64,000 nucleotides of DNA from contig URCQ01000010.1 of NCBI GenBank assembly GCA_900546435.1, positions 13,259 through 77,258 of the forward strand. Reading direction: 5' to 3'. A program made the translations under genes and the position numbers. Positions within the stretch are counted from its first letter, which is position 1. Each line of letters opens with the position of its first letter. This document shows positions 28,183 through 36,294 of this stretch, in pieces. This DNA comes from an uncultured Pseudobutyrivibrio sp. Lineage in GTDB: Bacteria > Bacillota > Clostridia > Lachnospirales > Lachnospiraceae. The notes under the pieces were generated by a model. It searched no databases, was not told where the DNA came from, and worked only from the letters and a program-made list of their open reading frames with translations.

Positions 28183-29726
28183 AAGATTTTCTCCCAATAA
28201 TTCTTTTGCATGCCGCGATAACAAACCGCCTCCTGTAAATGCTTACATAAAATATAATCACTTCCATCCATATCCGCTATTGTTCTGGCAACACGAAGCA
28301 GTTTATGATACGTTCTCGCTGTCAGTGCCAGCTGCTCAAAAACAGCTTCCATATAGGCTTCTTCCTCTTCTAAAAGAGGACAGTACACATCCATTTTCTC
28401 CGCCGGAATCTGGCTATTATAACGGATACCGGTTCCTGCAAAACGTTCGCGCTGTAGCATATGCATATGACACACACGTTCGCGAATAACAGCTGAACTT
28501 TCATTTTTTCCAGTCTTTGCTGTCAAATCGCGGAAACCAACACCTGCTGCCTCCACACACAAGTCGATGCGATCTAAAAGTGGCTGACTCAATTTGTTGT
28601 GGTAACGCAAAAGTGACTGCCTCGTACAATTACAGCGGGAAAGATCCGGATAATAACCACAATTACAGGGATTCATCGCTGCAACCAGAACAAAATCAGC
28701 AGGGAAACAGTAATTCCCACTCACGCGCGATACACAAACCTGTTTATCTTCTAATGGCTGCCGCAAGACCTCTAACGTACTCTTTTTAAATTCTGTCAGT
28801 TCATCCAAAAACAATACACCACCATGTGCTAAGGAAATTTCTCCCGGATGTACCACATTTCCCCCACCGATTAACCCCTGTTCCGTAATCGTATGATGCG
28901 GACTGCGAAACGGACGTGTGCTGATCAAGTGATCTGCCTCCTTGAGTACACCACTCACACTATAGATTTTTGATACTTCCAGCTGTTCTTCTTCACTCAT
29001 TGGCGGCAAAATTGTCGGTATGCACTTCGCCACCATCGTTTTTCCTGCACCGGGCGGTCCCACCATGAGCATATTGTGCATACCGGAAATTGCCACTTCA
29101 CATGCTCTTTTCAAAAGCTTTTGTCCATTAATCTGTGAAAAATCATAGGAAGAAGGCTGCACAATGACTTCTTTTTGCTGTAAGATATCCACAGCATCTT
29201 CTGACCACTGTCGTTTTTCTCCCTGTAAAAAAGCGACAACCTCCTGTAAATGGGAAACGCCAATAACTGTTATGCCTGGTACGAGTGCTGCCTCCTTCTC
29301 ATTTTCTTTTGCAACCACACAGGTCGTTATACCTGCCTCTCTCGCACAGATTGCCATGGGTAAAACACCATTTACACCAATAATTCTTCCTTCTAAGGAA
29401 ATCTCTCCGGCAAAGAATATTTCCGGTAACTCATCCGTAGAAAAAACACCCATTGCAGCCAGTACTGCCACCGCCACAGGAAGATCAAAGCCCGAACCAG
29501 ATTTTCTTACATTTGCAGGTGCAAGATTCACGGTAATCCGCTTAATTGGTAATTCATACCCACAGTTTTTAAGTGCTGTTCGCACTCTTTCTTTCGATTC
29601 GCGCACTTCTGACGCCAGTAGTCCCACCATTTCAAACATAGGTAAACCATTGCTGATATCTGCTTCCACAGACACCATCCTTGCATCGATACCTAAAAGG
29701 ACCGCTGTTTGTACTACACTATACAT
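28179..29726 (-). CDS. YifB/ComM family Mg-chelatase-like AAA+ ATPase
   Basis: This 515-residue member of the YifB/ComM family is linked to branch migration in natural transformation. The N-terminal Lon-like domain (LPIKRITVNLAPANVRKSGSGFDLPVAVAVLAAMG) precedes the AAA+ core. The core has Walker A MLMVGPPGAGKTMVAKCIPTILPPM, Walker B GGVLFLDELTEF and a CNCGYYPD...CNC segment, followed by the C-terminal helical domain (QLALTARTYHKLLRVARTIADMDGS). It heads a yifB-dprA pair. Confidence 0.95.
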   Translation of the reverse strand: MYSVVQTAVLLGIDARMVSVEADISNGLPMFEMVGLLASEVRESKERVRTALKNCGYELPIKRITVNLAPANVRKSGSGFDLPVAVAVLAAMGVFSTDELPEIFFAGEISLEGRIIGVNGVLPMAICAREAGITTCVVAKENEKEAALVPGITVIGVSHLQEVVAFLQGEKRQWSEDAVDILQQKEVIVQPSSYDFSQINGQKLLKRACEVAISGMHNMLMVGPPGAGKTMVAKCIPTILPPMSEEEQLEVSKIYSVSGVLKEADHLISTRPFRSPHHTITEQGLIGGGNVVHPGEISLAHGGVLFLDELTEFKKSTLEVLRQPLEDKQVCVSRVSGNYCFPADFVLVAAMNPCNCGYYPDLSRCNCTRQSLLRYHNKLSQPLLDRIDLCVEAAGVGFRDLTAKTGKNESSAVIRERVCHMHMLQRERFAGTGIRYNSQIPAEKMDVYCPLLEEEEAYMEAVFEQLALTARTYHKLLRVARTIADMDGSDYILCKHLQEAVCYRGMQKNYWEKIL

Positions 29727-29768
29727 AAACCTTTCCTCTTATTCTCTTGTATTCTATGTTTGGAAATT

Positions 29769-29783
29769 TCGTCGAAACGACGA
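29769..29783. repeat. Perfect inverted repeat upstream of yifB
   Basis: TCGTCG-AAA-CGACGA is a perfect six-base inverted repeat about 45 bases before the yifB start, near where a -35 would lie for the weak TAGAAT -10. It could be an operator for the yifB-dprA pair. It does not match the Bacillus SOS box that I know. Confidence 0.5.
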
Positions 29784-29791
29784 TATAACGA

Positions 29792-29830
29792 AAAAAGATG
29801 AAATTATCATAACATAAATTTCACCTTTTT
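29792..29830 (-). terminator. Terminator after sigK
   Basis: Arms at 29792-29805 and 29817-29830 form a 14-pair stem (one G-U) with an 11-base loop, giving A-run and T-run ends. It lies just after the sigK stop on the minus strand and is nearly symmetric. Confidence 0.75.
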
Positions 29831-29840
29831 CAAGAACTAA

Positions 29841-30470
29841 TTATGATTTTGTCACAAGAGCCATCCGTAGTTTTTCCAAGGCTCTTTTCTCAATGCGCGA
29901 CACATAGGAACGTGAAATTCCCATCTGTTTTGCAATCTCTTTCTGTGTTGCCGGATGCCCCCGATACAACCCATAGCGTTTTTCTATAATTTGGCGTTCT
30001 CTGTCATTTAATACCTGTGGCATGAGATGATGTAGGCGCAACAAATCATTTTTTTGATCCATCTGTGATGCCACATCCACCGGCTCTTGTTCTAAAACAT
30101 CATACAGCCGAATCTGATTGCCTTCTTTGTCACATCCTATCGGCTCATACAAAGATACATCTTTTGCCTGTTTTTTACGACAGCGAAAATACATCAGTAA
30201 TTCATTATCGATGCATCTCGCCGCGTAAGTCACAAGCTTATATCCCTTCGTACCATCATAAGTATCAACTGCTTTTAATAGCCCAATTGTTCCAATGGAT
30301 AACAAATCTTCCGGATCTTCATTGGGACTATAGTATTTCTTAGCGACATGTGCCACCAAACGCATATTATGTTCGATCAATCTGGCTTTTGCCTCCAAAT
30401 CACCATCTGCCATCTGTTGCAAAAGCATCTTTTCCTCTTCCGTGGTCAAGGGGGATAAAAATGTTTTCAT
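29841..30470 (-). CDS. sigK: Sporulation sigma factor SigK, no pro-sequence
   Basis: SigK directs late mother-cell transcription during sporulation. The 209-residue protein reads MKTFLSPLTTEEEKMLLQQMADGDLEAKARLIEHNMRLVAHVAKKYY. It then has sigma region 2 (EDLLSIGTIGLLKAVDTYD, KLVTYAARCIDNELLM) and region 4 (LNDRERQIIEKRYGL, TQKEIAKQMGISRSYVSRIEKRALEKLR). The family match to SigK is close. The Bacillus-type N-terminal pro-sequence of about 20 residues is absent, so the factor should not need SpoIVFB cleavage. The gene is uninterrupted, with no skin element. Confidence 0.92.
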   Translation of the reverse strand: MKTFLSPLTTEEEKMLLQQMADGDLEAKARLIEHNMRLVAHVAKKYYSPNEDPEDLLSIGTIGLLKAVDTYDGTKGYKLVTYAARCIDNELLMYFRCRKKQAKDVSLYEPIGCDKEGNQIRLYDVLEQEPVDVASQMDQKNDLLRLHHLMPQVLNDRERQIIEKRYGLYRGHPATQKEIAKQMGISRSYVSRIEKRALEKLRMALVTKS

Positions 30471-30494
30471 GTCGCCTCAGAAAATCATTTTTTA

Positions 30495-30522
30495 TATTGT
30501 ATGTGTGCACCCCCTTGCAAGT
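30495..30522 (-). promoter_or_regulatory. sigma-K/E-like promoter for sigK
   Basis: On the minus strand CATACAATA (30495-30503) fits the sigma-K -10 pattern CATANNNTA and contains the sigma-E -10 CATACAAT. An AC dinucleotide at 30521-30522, 17 bases upstream, fits the minimal sigma-K -35. The distance to the sigK start is about 25 bases. Confidence 0.55.
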
Positions 30523-30539
30523 GCCTTTCCACTCTAAAA

Positions 30540-31544
30540 TTATCGAATCATTTCTGTCAGACCAATCTTTTTATGCACTTTACGCAATGTCTTATTTGCA
30601 AAATAAGCTGCCTTTGCATCATTCTCCTTAATGCAGTTTTCAATATATGCCTTATCTTTTAATAATTCTTCATAACGTTTTTGTAATGGGGCAAGCTCAT
30701 CTGCAACAGCTTCACCCACGGCAAGCTTAAAGTCACCATAACCTTTTCCGGCAAATTCCGCTGTAATTTCATCGTTTGTCTTTCCTGTCACACAACCATA
30801 AATATCCATCAGATTACTAATACCAGGCTTATCTTCACCATAACGCACCTCAGCCTCGGAATCCGTAACAGCACGCTTAAACTTTCGAATGATGGTATCT
30901 TTATCATCCAATAACATGATGGTTGCATTCACATTTTCGTCTGACTTTGACATCTTTCTTGTTGGGTCCTGCAAGCTCATAACCTTTGCACTGTTCTTTC
31001 CAAAATAAGCTTCCGGTACGGTAAATACCTCTCCATAAAGATTATTAAAACGTTCTGCAATGTCTCTTGTAATCTCCAAATGCTGCTTTTGATCAATACC
31101 AACCGGTACCACATCTGCCTGATACAGCAAAATGTCAGCTGCCATCAATACCGGATAGGTATAAAGTCCAGCATTGATATTGTCTGCATGTTTTGCTGCT
31201 TTATCCTTAAACTGTGTCATACGGTTTAATTCACCCATGTAGGTAAAGCAATCCAAAACCCATCCCAACTGTGCATGTGCCGGCACATGAGACTGATAGT
31301 AGATACAGTTCTTTTCCGGATCCAACCCAGCAGCAACATACAACGCATATAACTTTCTTGCGTTCTGGCGAAATTCTGTTGGATTTTGACGTACTGTCAA
31401 AGAATGTAAATCCATTACACCATAAAAGCACTCATATTCATCACATAAATTTACCCAGTTTTTCAGGGCTCCTAAGTAATTTCCTAAAGTCAATGTTCCT
31501 GTTGCCTGCATACCACTGTAAAGTATTTTCTTTTCTTTTTCCAT
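30540..31544 (-). CDS. trpS: Tryptophanyl-tRNA synthetase
   Basis: TrpS charges tRNA-Trp. The 334-residue class I synthetase has an N-terminal HIGH-like motif (ATGTLTLGNYLGALKNW) and the KMSKS loop (RKMSKSDENVNATIMLLDD). The N-terminus KKILYSGMQATGTLTLG is family-typical. Length is normal. It follows the DUF5662-like gene by 25 bases, and no T-box leader fits in this gap. Confidence 0.97.
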   Translation of the reverse strand: MEKEKKILYSGMQATGTLTLGNYLGALKNWVNLCDEYECFYGVMDLHSLTVRQNPTEFRQNARKLYALYVAAGLDPEKNCIYYQSHVPAHAQLGWVLDCFTYMGELNRMTQFKDKAAKHADNINAGLYTYPVLMAADILLYQADVVPVGIDQKQHLEITRDIAERFNNLYGEVFTVPEAYFGKNSAKVMSLQDPTRKMSKSDENVNATIMLLDDKDTIIRKFKRAVTDSEAEVRYGEDKPGISNLMDIYGCVTGKTNDEITAEFAGKGYGDFKLAVGEAVADELAPLQKRYEELLKDKAYIENCIKENDAKAAYFANKTLRKVHKKIGLTEMIR

Positions 31545-31569
31545 TTTCTAATCCCTCTCTTCTAAAAAT

Positions 31570-32103
31570 CTATACATTATGTAAAACTTCGTGTCTTACA
31601 TAAGAAAATGTCTCTTCCTCGCCCTTTTCTGCGAGCATAACAAGTAATTTTTCTAATAATGCCGCGGTCTCCGGATGTATGATGTATTTGTGACACCCTC
31701 TGCGATAATATGCAAGTGCACTGGCATCCGTATAATCCTCTTTCATGTAATTGCGACTGGCTGCAATGCGGTCTACAAACATTTCCACCACATAACGGGT
31801 CGGCATTTTCATCCCTATCATACCATCTGCTGGTGGCATTCCATAGTCAATCCAATATTCAAAATGATGCTTATTACGTCCTTTATGGTGTAGCCATGCC
31901 ATAGATACACCTGTTGCTTCTCGCTCTGCATTGTTAGGACTACGCGTTCCCTGATAGTATTTACACCCTACCAAAAATTCTACCGGTGCATATTTTGAAA
32001 GATCATGCAATAATCCTTGTCTATATAAACCTAATTTAAAACAATACCCCATCACCAGATGTCTATGATGCGTAATTGTCTTAAAGTGTTCTAACGCTTT
32101 CAT
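31570..32103 (-). CDS. DUF5662-like small protein with HD-type motif
   Basis: The gene encodes about 177 residues from ATG 32101-32103 (AAGGAG SD). I recognise a resemblance to DUF5662 proteins but no function. Visible features are THHRHLVMGYCFKLGLYRQGLLHDLSKYAPVEF, where the HH, the HD and the following DLSKY suggest metal ligands. A second region is rich in His and Trp (MAWLHHKGRNKHHFEYWIDYGMP). Its start overlaps the end of the GH13-like gene by about 23 bases, and it is followed closely by trpS, so the three may be one transcript. Confidence 0.8.
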   Translation of the reverse strand: MKALEHFKTITHHRHLVMGYCFKLGLYRQGLLHDLSKYAPVEFLVGCKYYQGTRSPNNAEREATGVSMAWLHHKGRNKHHFEYWIDYGMPPADGMIGMKMPTRYVVEMFVDRIAASRNYMKEDYTDASALAYYRRGCHKYIIHPETAALLEKLLVMLAEKGEEETFSYVRHEVLHNV

Positions 32104-33946
32104 TATACTCCTTTCCCTCACGAAAACAAGAAATCAGTATGGATATGGATTGTGGTGCCACTTCCACACATCTTTGTTCTTCTATCGGCTGCGGAACAAA
32201 ATCATCGGTCGAGCGATCCGCTGTATTCATTACCTGCATCCACTTCTTATCCTTAGATAAACCTGGCAATGAAATCCTTGCTCTCTCATAATGGAAATTG
32301 TATGCCACATATACATCTTCCTCTTCTTTGGCATAATGCCCCGTGTACAAGACACCAATAGCCTTTTGTTCATCTCCAATGTGCATCAGCCACGGTTCTG
32401 CCCCATGATAGGATAAATCCGGCATCCCCACATGGCTGTAATCGGTAAAACGCATGGCGTTTTCCTGGCGAAGCACACGATGTTCCTTTCGAAAAGCAAT
32501 CAACTTTGTCAAAAAAGACGTCAATGCCTTTGCATCTGTGCTGCGTGTTCTATACTGAACCCAGCCAATCGCATTATCCTGACAATACGGATTGTTATTT
32601 CCTTCTTGCGAATTCAGGCACTCATCTCCAGCACAAATCAATGGTACTGCCTGCGCGAGCAACGTCATACAAAGACCATTTTTCACCTGCATATAACGCA
32701 TCTTCTGAATCTGTTTATTTTTGGAAATTCCCTCAGCCCCATAATTAAAACTACAGTTAAAATTATTGCCATCGCGATTTTCTTCTCCATTATCCTGATT
32801 ATGCTTTTCCCCATAGCAATAGGAATCATATAATGTAAATCCCGTTGTATTTGCCATATAATTCACAAAACCATACGACGCATTCTGGCGGCGTAAGAAA
32901 TTGGTAAACTGCACCATAGACCCCTGCATATGATTTTGAAGCTGGCGTCCTACATACAAAAAATCATCTTTGTATTGGAAGATATGTTTATGTTCTTTTT
33001 GCTGCTGACTATTTTCCGGTATGGTCTCCACAAAAATCTTTGTATCCCGAAACCGCGGTGACGCAATGATCTGTTCTGTCGGGCAATGACACCCCAACAA
33101 ATGGAATCCATCCACACCATAATGACTCACCCAATACCACAGGCAATCCATCATCAATTCCTGTGACGTTTCTGCCGAAAATGCGATTTCCATGATTACT
33201 TCCATGCCAGCCTCATGAATTTTTTGAATCATCGTACGGCAACGCTGTGGTGCTTGTATTCCTCCAAAATACGATGCTTTTGGAGAAAAATAATAAGCAT
33301 CGCCATATCCCCAGTAATTGGTCTTTTCCTGTGGAACGTATGTGACAAGACTCGTTCCATTTTCATCGAGGCTCTGTCTTTTTTCGTAGAACACTTCCTC
33401 AAATTCATAAAATGGTTGAAACTCCAAAGAAGTAATCCCCAGCTTTTGCAGATACGGAAGCCCGGCTAAAATCCCGGCATCTGTCCCTTTTTCTGCGTTC
33501 TTATAACCATGCTGCATGGTAAAACCACGCATATGTAATTTGTACATTACCATGTCCTGAGCTTCGATCCATCGCCCGCGTTGTGCCGGCAGCTCATAGG
33601 TCACATCAAACGCCCCATAGCATCCGTCATCCTGTCCAAAACGCATCGTATCGTTCCAGACTTCACGTCCTGCAATGCTTGTCGCATAAGGATCCACATA
33701 CAGTTGCTTTCCCTGTCGTATGCGGTAACAATAACGCTCCCATTTACTGCCCATAAGTTCCACAGAGTATACCTGTCCGATGCGATAAGCATCTGGCAGC
33801 GCAACTTCCTCTATAAGCGTTTTATTCTTACGGTCATACAAACAGATGGCACAATCCTCCTCTGTAAAAAATGCAAAGGTAAACATCATACCATCTGTCG
33901 TCTTTTTTGTTCCATATCTTTCAAAATCACCGATTCTAATCTTCAT
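32081..33946 (-). CDS. GlgX/pullulanase-like GH13 protein with lost catalytic residues
   Basis: The 621-residue protein has the layout of glycogen debranching/isoamylase enzymes: an N-terminal CBM48-like part, then the (beta/alpha)8 domain, then a C-terminal beta domain. The motifs are degraded. Region I reads EVIMEIAFSAET (family DVVYNH, now E253/S257/A258). Region II reads GVDGFHLLGCH, with Leu284 where the nucleophile Asp belongs. Region IV reads YMANTTGFTLYD, with Thr367-Thr368 replacing His-Asp. Only the Glu of region III (FVETIP, E307) remains. It is probably non-catalytic, perhaps a glycan-binding or regulatory protein. Confidence 0.85.
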   Translation of the reverse strand: MKIRIGDFERYGTKKTTDGMMFTFAFFTEEDCAICLYDRKNKTLIEEVALPDAYRIGQVYSVELMGSKWERYCYRIRQGKQLYVDPYATSIAGREVWNDTMRFGQDDGCYGAFDVTYELPAQRGRWIEAQDMVMYKLHMRGFTMQHGYKNAEKGTDAGILAGLPYLQKLGITSLEFQPFYEFEEVFYEKRQSLDENGTSLVTYVPQEKTNYWGYGDAYYFSPKASYFGGIQAPQRCRTMIQKIHEAGMEVIMEIAFSAETSQELMMDCLWYWVSHYGVDGFHLLGCHCPTEQIIASPRFRDTKIFVETIPENSQQQKEHKHIFQYKDDFLYVGRQLQNHMQGSMVQFTNFLRRQNASYGFVNYMANTTGFTLYDSYCYGEKHNQDNGEENRDGNNFNCSFNYGAEGISKNKQIQKMRYMQVKNGLCMTLLAQAVPLICAGDECLNSQEGNNNPYCQDNAIGWVQYRTRSTDAKALTSFLTKLIAFRKEHRVLRQENAMRFTDYSHVGMPDLSYHGAEPWLMHIGDEQKAIGVLYTGHYAKEEEDVYVAYNFHYERARISLPGLSKDKKWMQVMNTADRSTDDFVPQPIEEQRCVEVAPQSISILISCFREGKEYNESVRTL

Positions 33947-33991
33947 ATGTCCCTTCTTACGTCCGCCTTAAACTATTAAAAATCTGTTTCT

Positions 33992-34020
33992 ATTATACTT
34001 GAAATGTTGCTTTTTTCCAA
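33992..34020 (-). promoter_or_regulatory. sigma-A promoter for the GH13-like gene
   Basis: On the minus strand TTGGAA (34015-34020) and TATAAT (33992-33997) are spaced by 17 bases, about 45 bases before the start codon. It overlaps the divergent plus-strand promoter at 34007-34035. Confidence 0.65.
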
Positions 34021-34035
34021 ATCCTTTCGTATAAT
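34007..34035 (+). promoter_or_regulatory. sigma-A promoter for the DUF1292 gene
   Basis: TTGCTT (34007-34012) and TATAAT (34030-34035) are spaced by 17 bases. The -35 regions of this promoter and the leftward one overlap, so the polymerases would exclude each other. Confidence 0.65.
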
Positions 34036-34086
34036 CTTTTTAATTCCATAGGAATTATGAAAATAAAGAAGGAAAAGGAGACAGTT

Positions 34087-34404
34087 ATGGCAAAAGATGA
34101 GGTTTTCCCAGTAGATGAAAACGATGATGATGTAGTAGTAACAATTGAAATGGATGATGGTTCTGAAGTAACCTGCGAGATTCTAACTATTTTCGATGTG
34201 AACGAACAGGATTACATTGCGCTTCTTCCTTATGAAGAAAATGGTAAAGAAGTAACCGATGATACCGTATACATTTATCGTTATCACGAAGCTGAAGATG
34301 GAACTCCTGCTTTAGAAAATATTCAATCTGACGAGGAATATGAAGCTGTTGAAGAACGCTTTGATGAATTGTTAGACGAAGCAGAATTCGACGATATGGA
34401 CTGA
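34087..34404 (+). CDS. DUF1292 acidic protein (YrzB-like)
   Basis: A small, very acidic cytoplasmic protein of 105 residues (from MAKDEVFPVDENDDD), with the DUF1292 pattern VVVTIEMDDGSEVTCEILTIFDVNEQDYIALLPYEENGKEVTDDTVYIYRY. Function unknown; Firmicutes commonly encode it near the yrrK/yrzB genes. I start it at 34087, where AAGGAGACAGTT is a good SD; the upstream extension lacks one. Its last 82 bases overlap the 3' end of the convergent helicase gene. Confidence 0.88.
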   Translation: MAKDEVFPVDENDDDVVVTIEMDDGSEVTCEILTIFDVNEQDYIALLPYEENGKEVTDDTVYIYRYHEAEDGTPALENIQSDEEYEAVEERFDELLDEAEFDDMD

Positions 34405-36230
34405 TGTCTCTTTTGCACCTTTTGCATTTCTTCCAGAAAACGCGAAGGGTGCATTTTTTTATCTTCGTATGCTTGTACATACAGCAAATATAATCTTTTT
34501 TTCGCACGCGTCATTCCCACATAAAACAGGCGACGTTCTTCTTCTACTGCAGCAGCGGTTGTCGCTTTTTTCGTTGGCAAAATGGTTTCGTTACAATCTA
34601 AAATAATAACCGTATCAAATTCTAATCCCTTCGAGCCATGCAGTGTATATAATCCAACCTTTCCTGTTTTATCTTTCACTTTTTCCTGATTGATCCGCTC
34701 CACGAAATCCCTTTTTTCTTCCCAACACAAAAGCATCTGTCCAATTGTGCCTATATCTTTTACTGCATCCTTAAAAAGTTCCACGATCTCTTTCCACTCG
34801 TCATACTGCTCTTTATTTTTCGCCTCTTTTAAAAGATAATTGTCATACCCCAAACGTTTACAAATAAAAGTCACTGCAGCTTTTCCAGATAACGTTTTCA
34901 AAAAGCTTACATCCCGCTCTAGTGTCTCAATTTTTTGTTGCATTTGTGGTTGGTTCTCATAATAGGATTTCCATGCAGAAAAGGTAATCCATTCTTTTGT
35001 AACACTAGCCCTCTGTAAATATCGATTTGGCCGGTTCATCACACGGAATAAATCTCTGCGATGCAGCATCGGACTACACAGCCGCAGATAGGAAACGATA
35101 TCCTGCATCACAAAGTGCATATATGGATTTTGCATATGATCCTTTACATAAAACGGTATGTTTTGTTCCGCCAAAACCGATAGCAGCAATGTAATTTGTC
35201 GATGATTCCGATACAAAACTGCACAGTTTTCCCATGTATTCTCTTCCTGTTGCCGTGTTTTCAAGAGTGCTATCACATGTGCCATTTCCTGTTTCTCATC
35301 CTCTACTTCAACACATTCCAATACACCTTCCTCCGCCTTGATTCCATTAATTTCCTTAAAAAAGCGCTTTTCATTGTGCGAAATCAAATGCAGGGAAGCT
35401 TCCAATATCTTTTGTTCACAGCGATAGTTTTCCTGTAGTTGTATCTGTTTTATCTCAGGATAATAAGAAGAAAAAGAAAACATCAGCTCTGGATTTGCAC
35501 CACGAAATCCATAAATAGACTGGTCATCATCTCCCACCATAAACAGATTATTTTCCGGCAATGCCAACAGTCGAATCATATCAAACTGCAGAGGATTCAT
35601 ATCCTGTACCTCATCCACAAGGATATAAGAAAAACGTTTTTGCCATTTTTCCAGAAATGCCGGATTTTTTTGCATGCGATCTTTCGTTTTTACAAGAAGA
35701 TCATCAAAGTCAAATAATTCATACGCATCTTTTCTTGCCTCATAATGAGCATAGATCTGCTGTATCGTTTGCTGTGAAAAATACGCAGATTCATATTGCG
35801 ACGGATCACACATCGTGTTTTTGATAAAACTGATTTCCTGTTCCATGTGCTCCATTTCTTCTTCTGCTGTGGATAACTTGCAGGCATATGCAGTTTCTTT
35901 TAAAATCTGTCTTTTTGTCTTTTGATCCATCAGACGATAGTTTCGAAAAAAAGAATCCTGCCGTAACATCCCATAAAAAACAGAATGGAACGTTCCAAAG
36001 ACCACGGGGCATTCCTGCTCCATCAATCCATCGAAACGTTCCTTCATTTCAAGTGCTGCGGCCTTCGTAAAAGTAATCACCAGAATATTCTCCGGTAAAA
36101 CGTGATTATTTGTAATAAGATATTGGATGCGACGAATCAGGACATATGTCTTACCACTGCCTGGTCCTGCCAATGTCAGACATGGTCCCATGCCATGACA
36201 CACTGCCTCCTGTTGGGATGGACTCAGCAT
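34323..36230 (-). CDS. UvrD/PcrA-type superfamily I helicase
   Basis: This 635-residue ATP-dependent 3'-5' DNA helicase has Walker A LAGPGSGKTYVLIRRIQYL, motif II ILVDEVQDMNPLQ, motif III VGDDDQSIYGFRGA, motif V LYTLHGSKGLEFDTVIILD and motif VI ERRLFYVGMTRAKKRLYLLY. It is shorter than PcrA (about 720), so it may be a UvrD paralogue rather than the essential helicase. The last 27 residues are Ser/Asn-rich (SISSNSASSNNSSKRSSTASYSSSD) and antisense to the DUF1292 coding end, probably an accidental extension. Confidence 0.92.
   Translation of the reverse strand: MLSPSQQEAVCHGMGPCLTLAGPGSGKTYVLIRRIQYLITNNHVLPENILVITFTKAAALEMKERFDGLMEQECPVVFGTFHSVFYGMLRQDSFFRNYRLMDQKTKRQILKETAYACKLSTAEEEMEHMEQEISFIKNTMCDPSQYESAYFSQQTIQQIYAHYEARKDAYELFDFDDLLVKTKDRMQKNPAFLEKWQKRFSYILVDEVQDMNPLQFDMIRLLALPENNLFMVGDDDQSIYGFRGANPELMFSFSSYYPEIKQIQLQENYRCEQKILEASLHLISHNEKRFFKEINGIKAEEGVLECVEVEDEKQEMAHVIALLKTRQQEENTWENCAVLYRNHRQITLLLSVLAEQNIPFYVKDHMQNPYMHFVMQDIVSYLRLCSPMLHRRDLFRVMNRPNRYLQRASVTKEWITFSAWKSYYENQPQMQQKIETLERDVSFLKTLSGKAAVTFICKRLGYDNYLLKEAKNKEQYDEWKEIVELFKDAVKDIGTIGQMLLCWEEKRDFVERINQEKVKDKTGKVGLYTLHGSKGLEFDTVIILDCNETILPTKKATTAAAVEEERRLFYVGMTRAKKRLYLLYVQAYEDKKMHPSRFLEEMQKVQKRHQSISSNSASSNNSSKRSSTASYSSSD
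34414..34460 (+). terminator. Terminator after DUF1292 gene, inside the helicase ORF
   Basis: Arms TGCACCTTT (34414-34422) and AAGGGTGCA (34445-34453) form a nine-pair stem with one G-U, followed by seven Ts. It serves the plus-strand DUF1292 gene, yet lies within the antisense helicase coding sequence. Confidence 0.7.
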
Positions 36231-36294
36231 ATAAACTCCTTACTACTCTTCGTTATTCACTTTCTTCAGACCTTATATTTATTTATGATTGTTC

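Noticed and set aside
29164..29817. 217-codon plus-strand frame
   Set aside because: Antisense to yifB, which has clear AAA+ motifs; no start signal.
31545..31569. Possible T-box leaders for trpS and gltX
   Set aside because: The trpS gap is too short (25 bases) and the gltX leader is about 35 bases; neither can hold a T-box.
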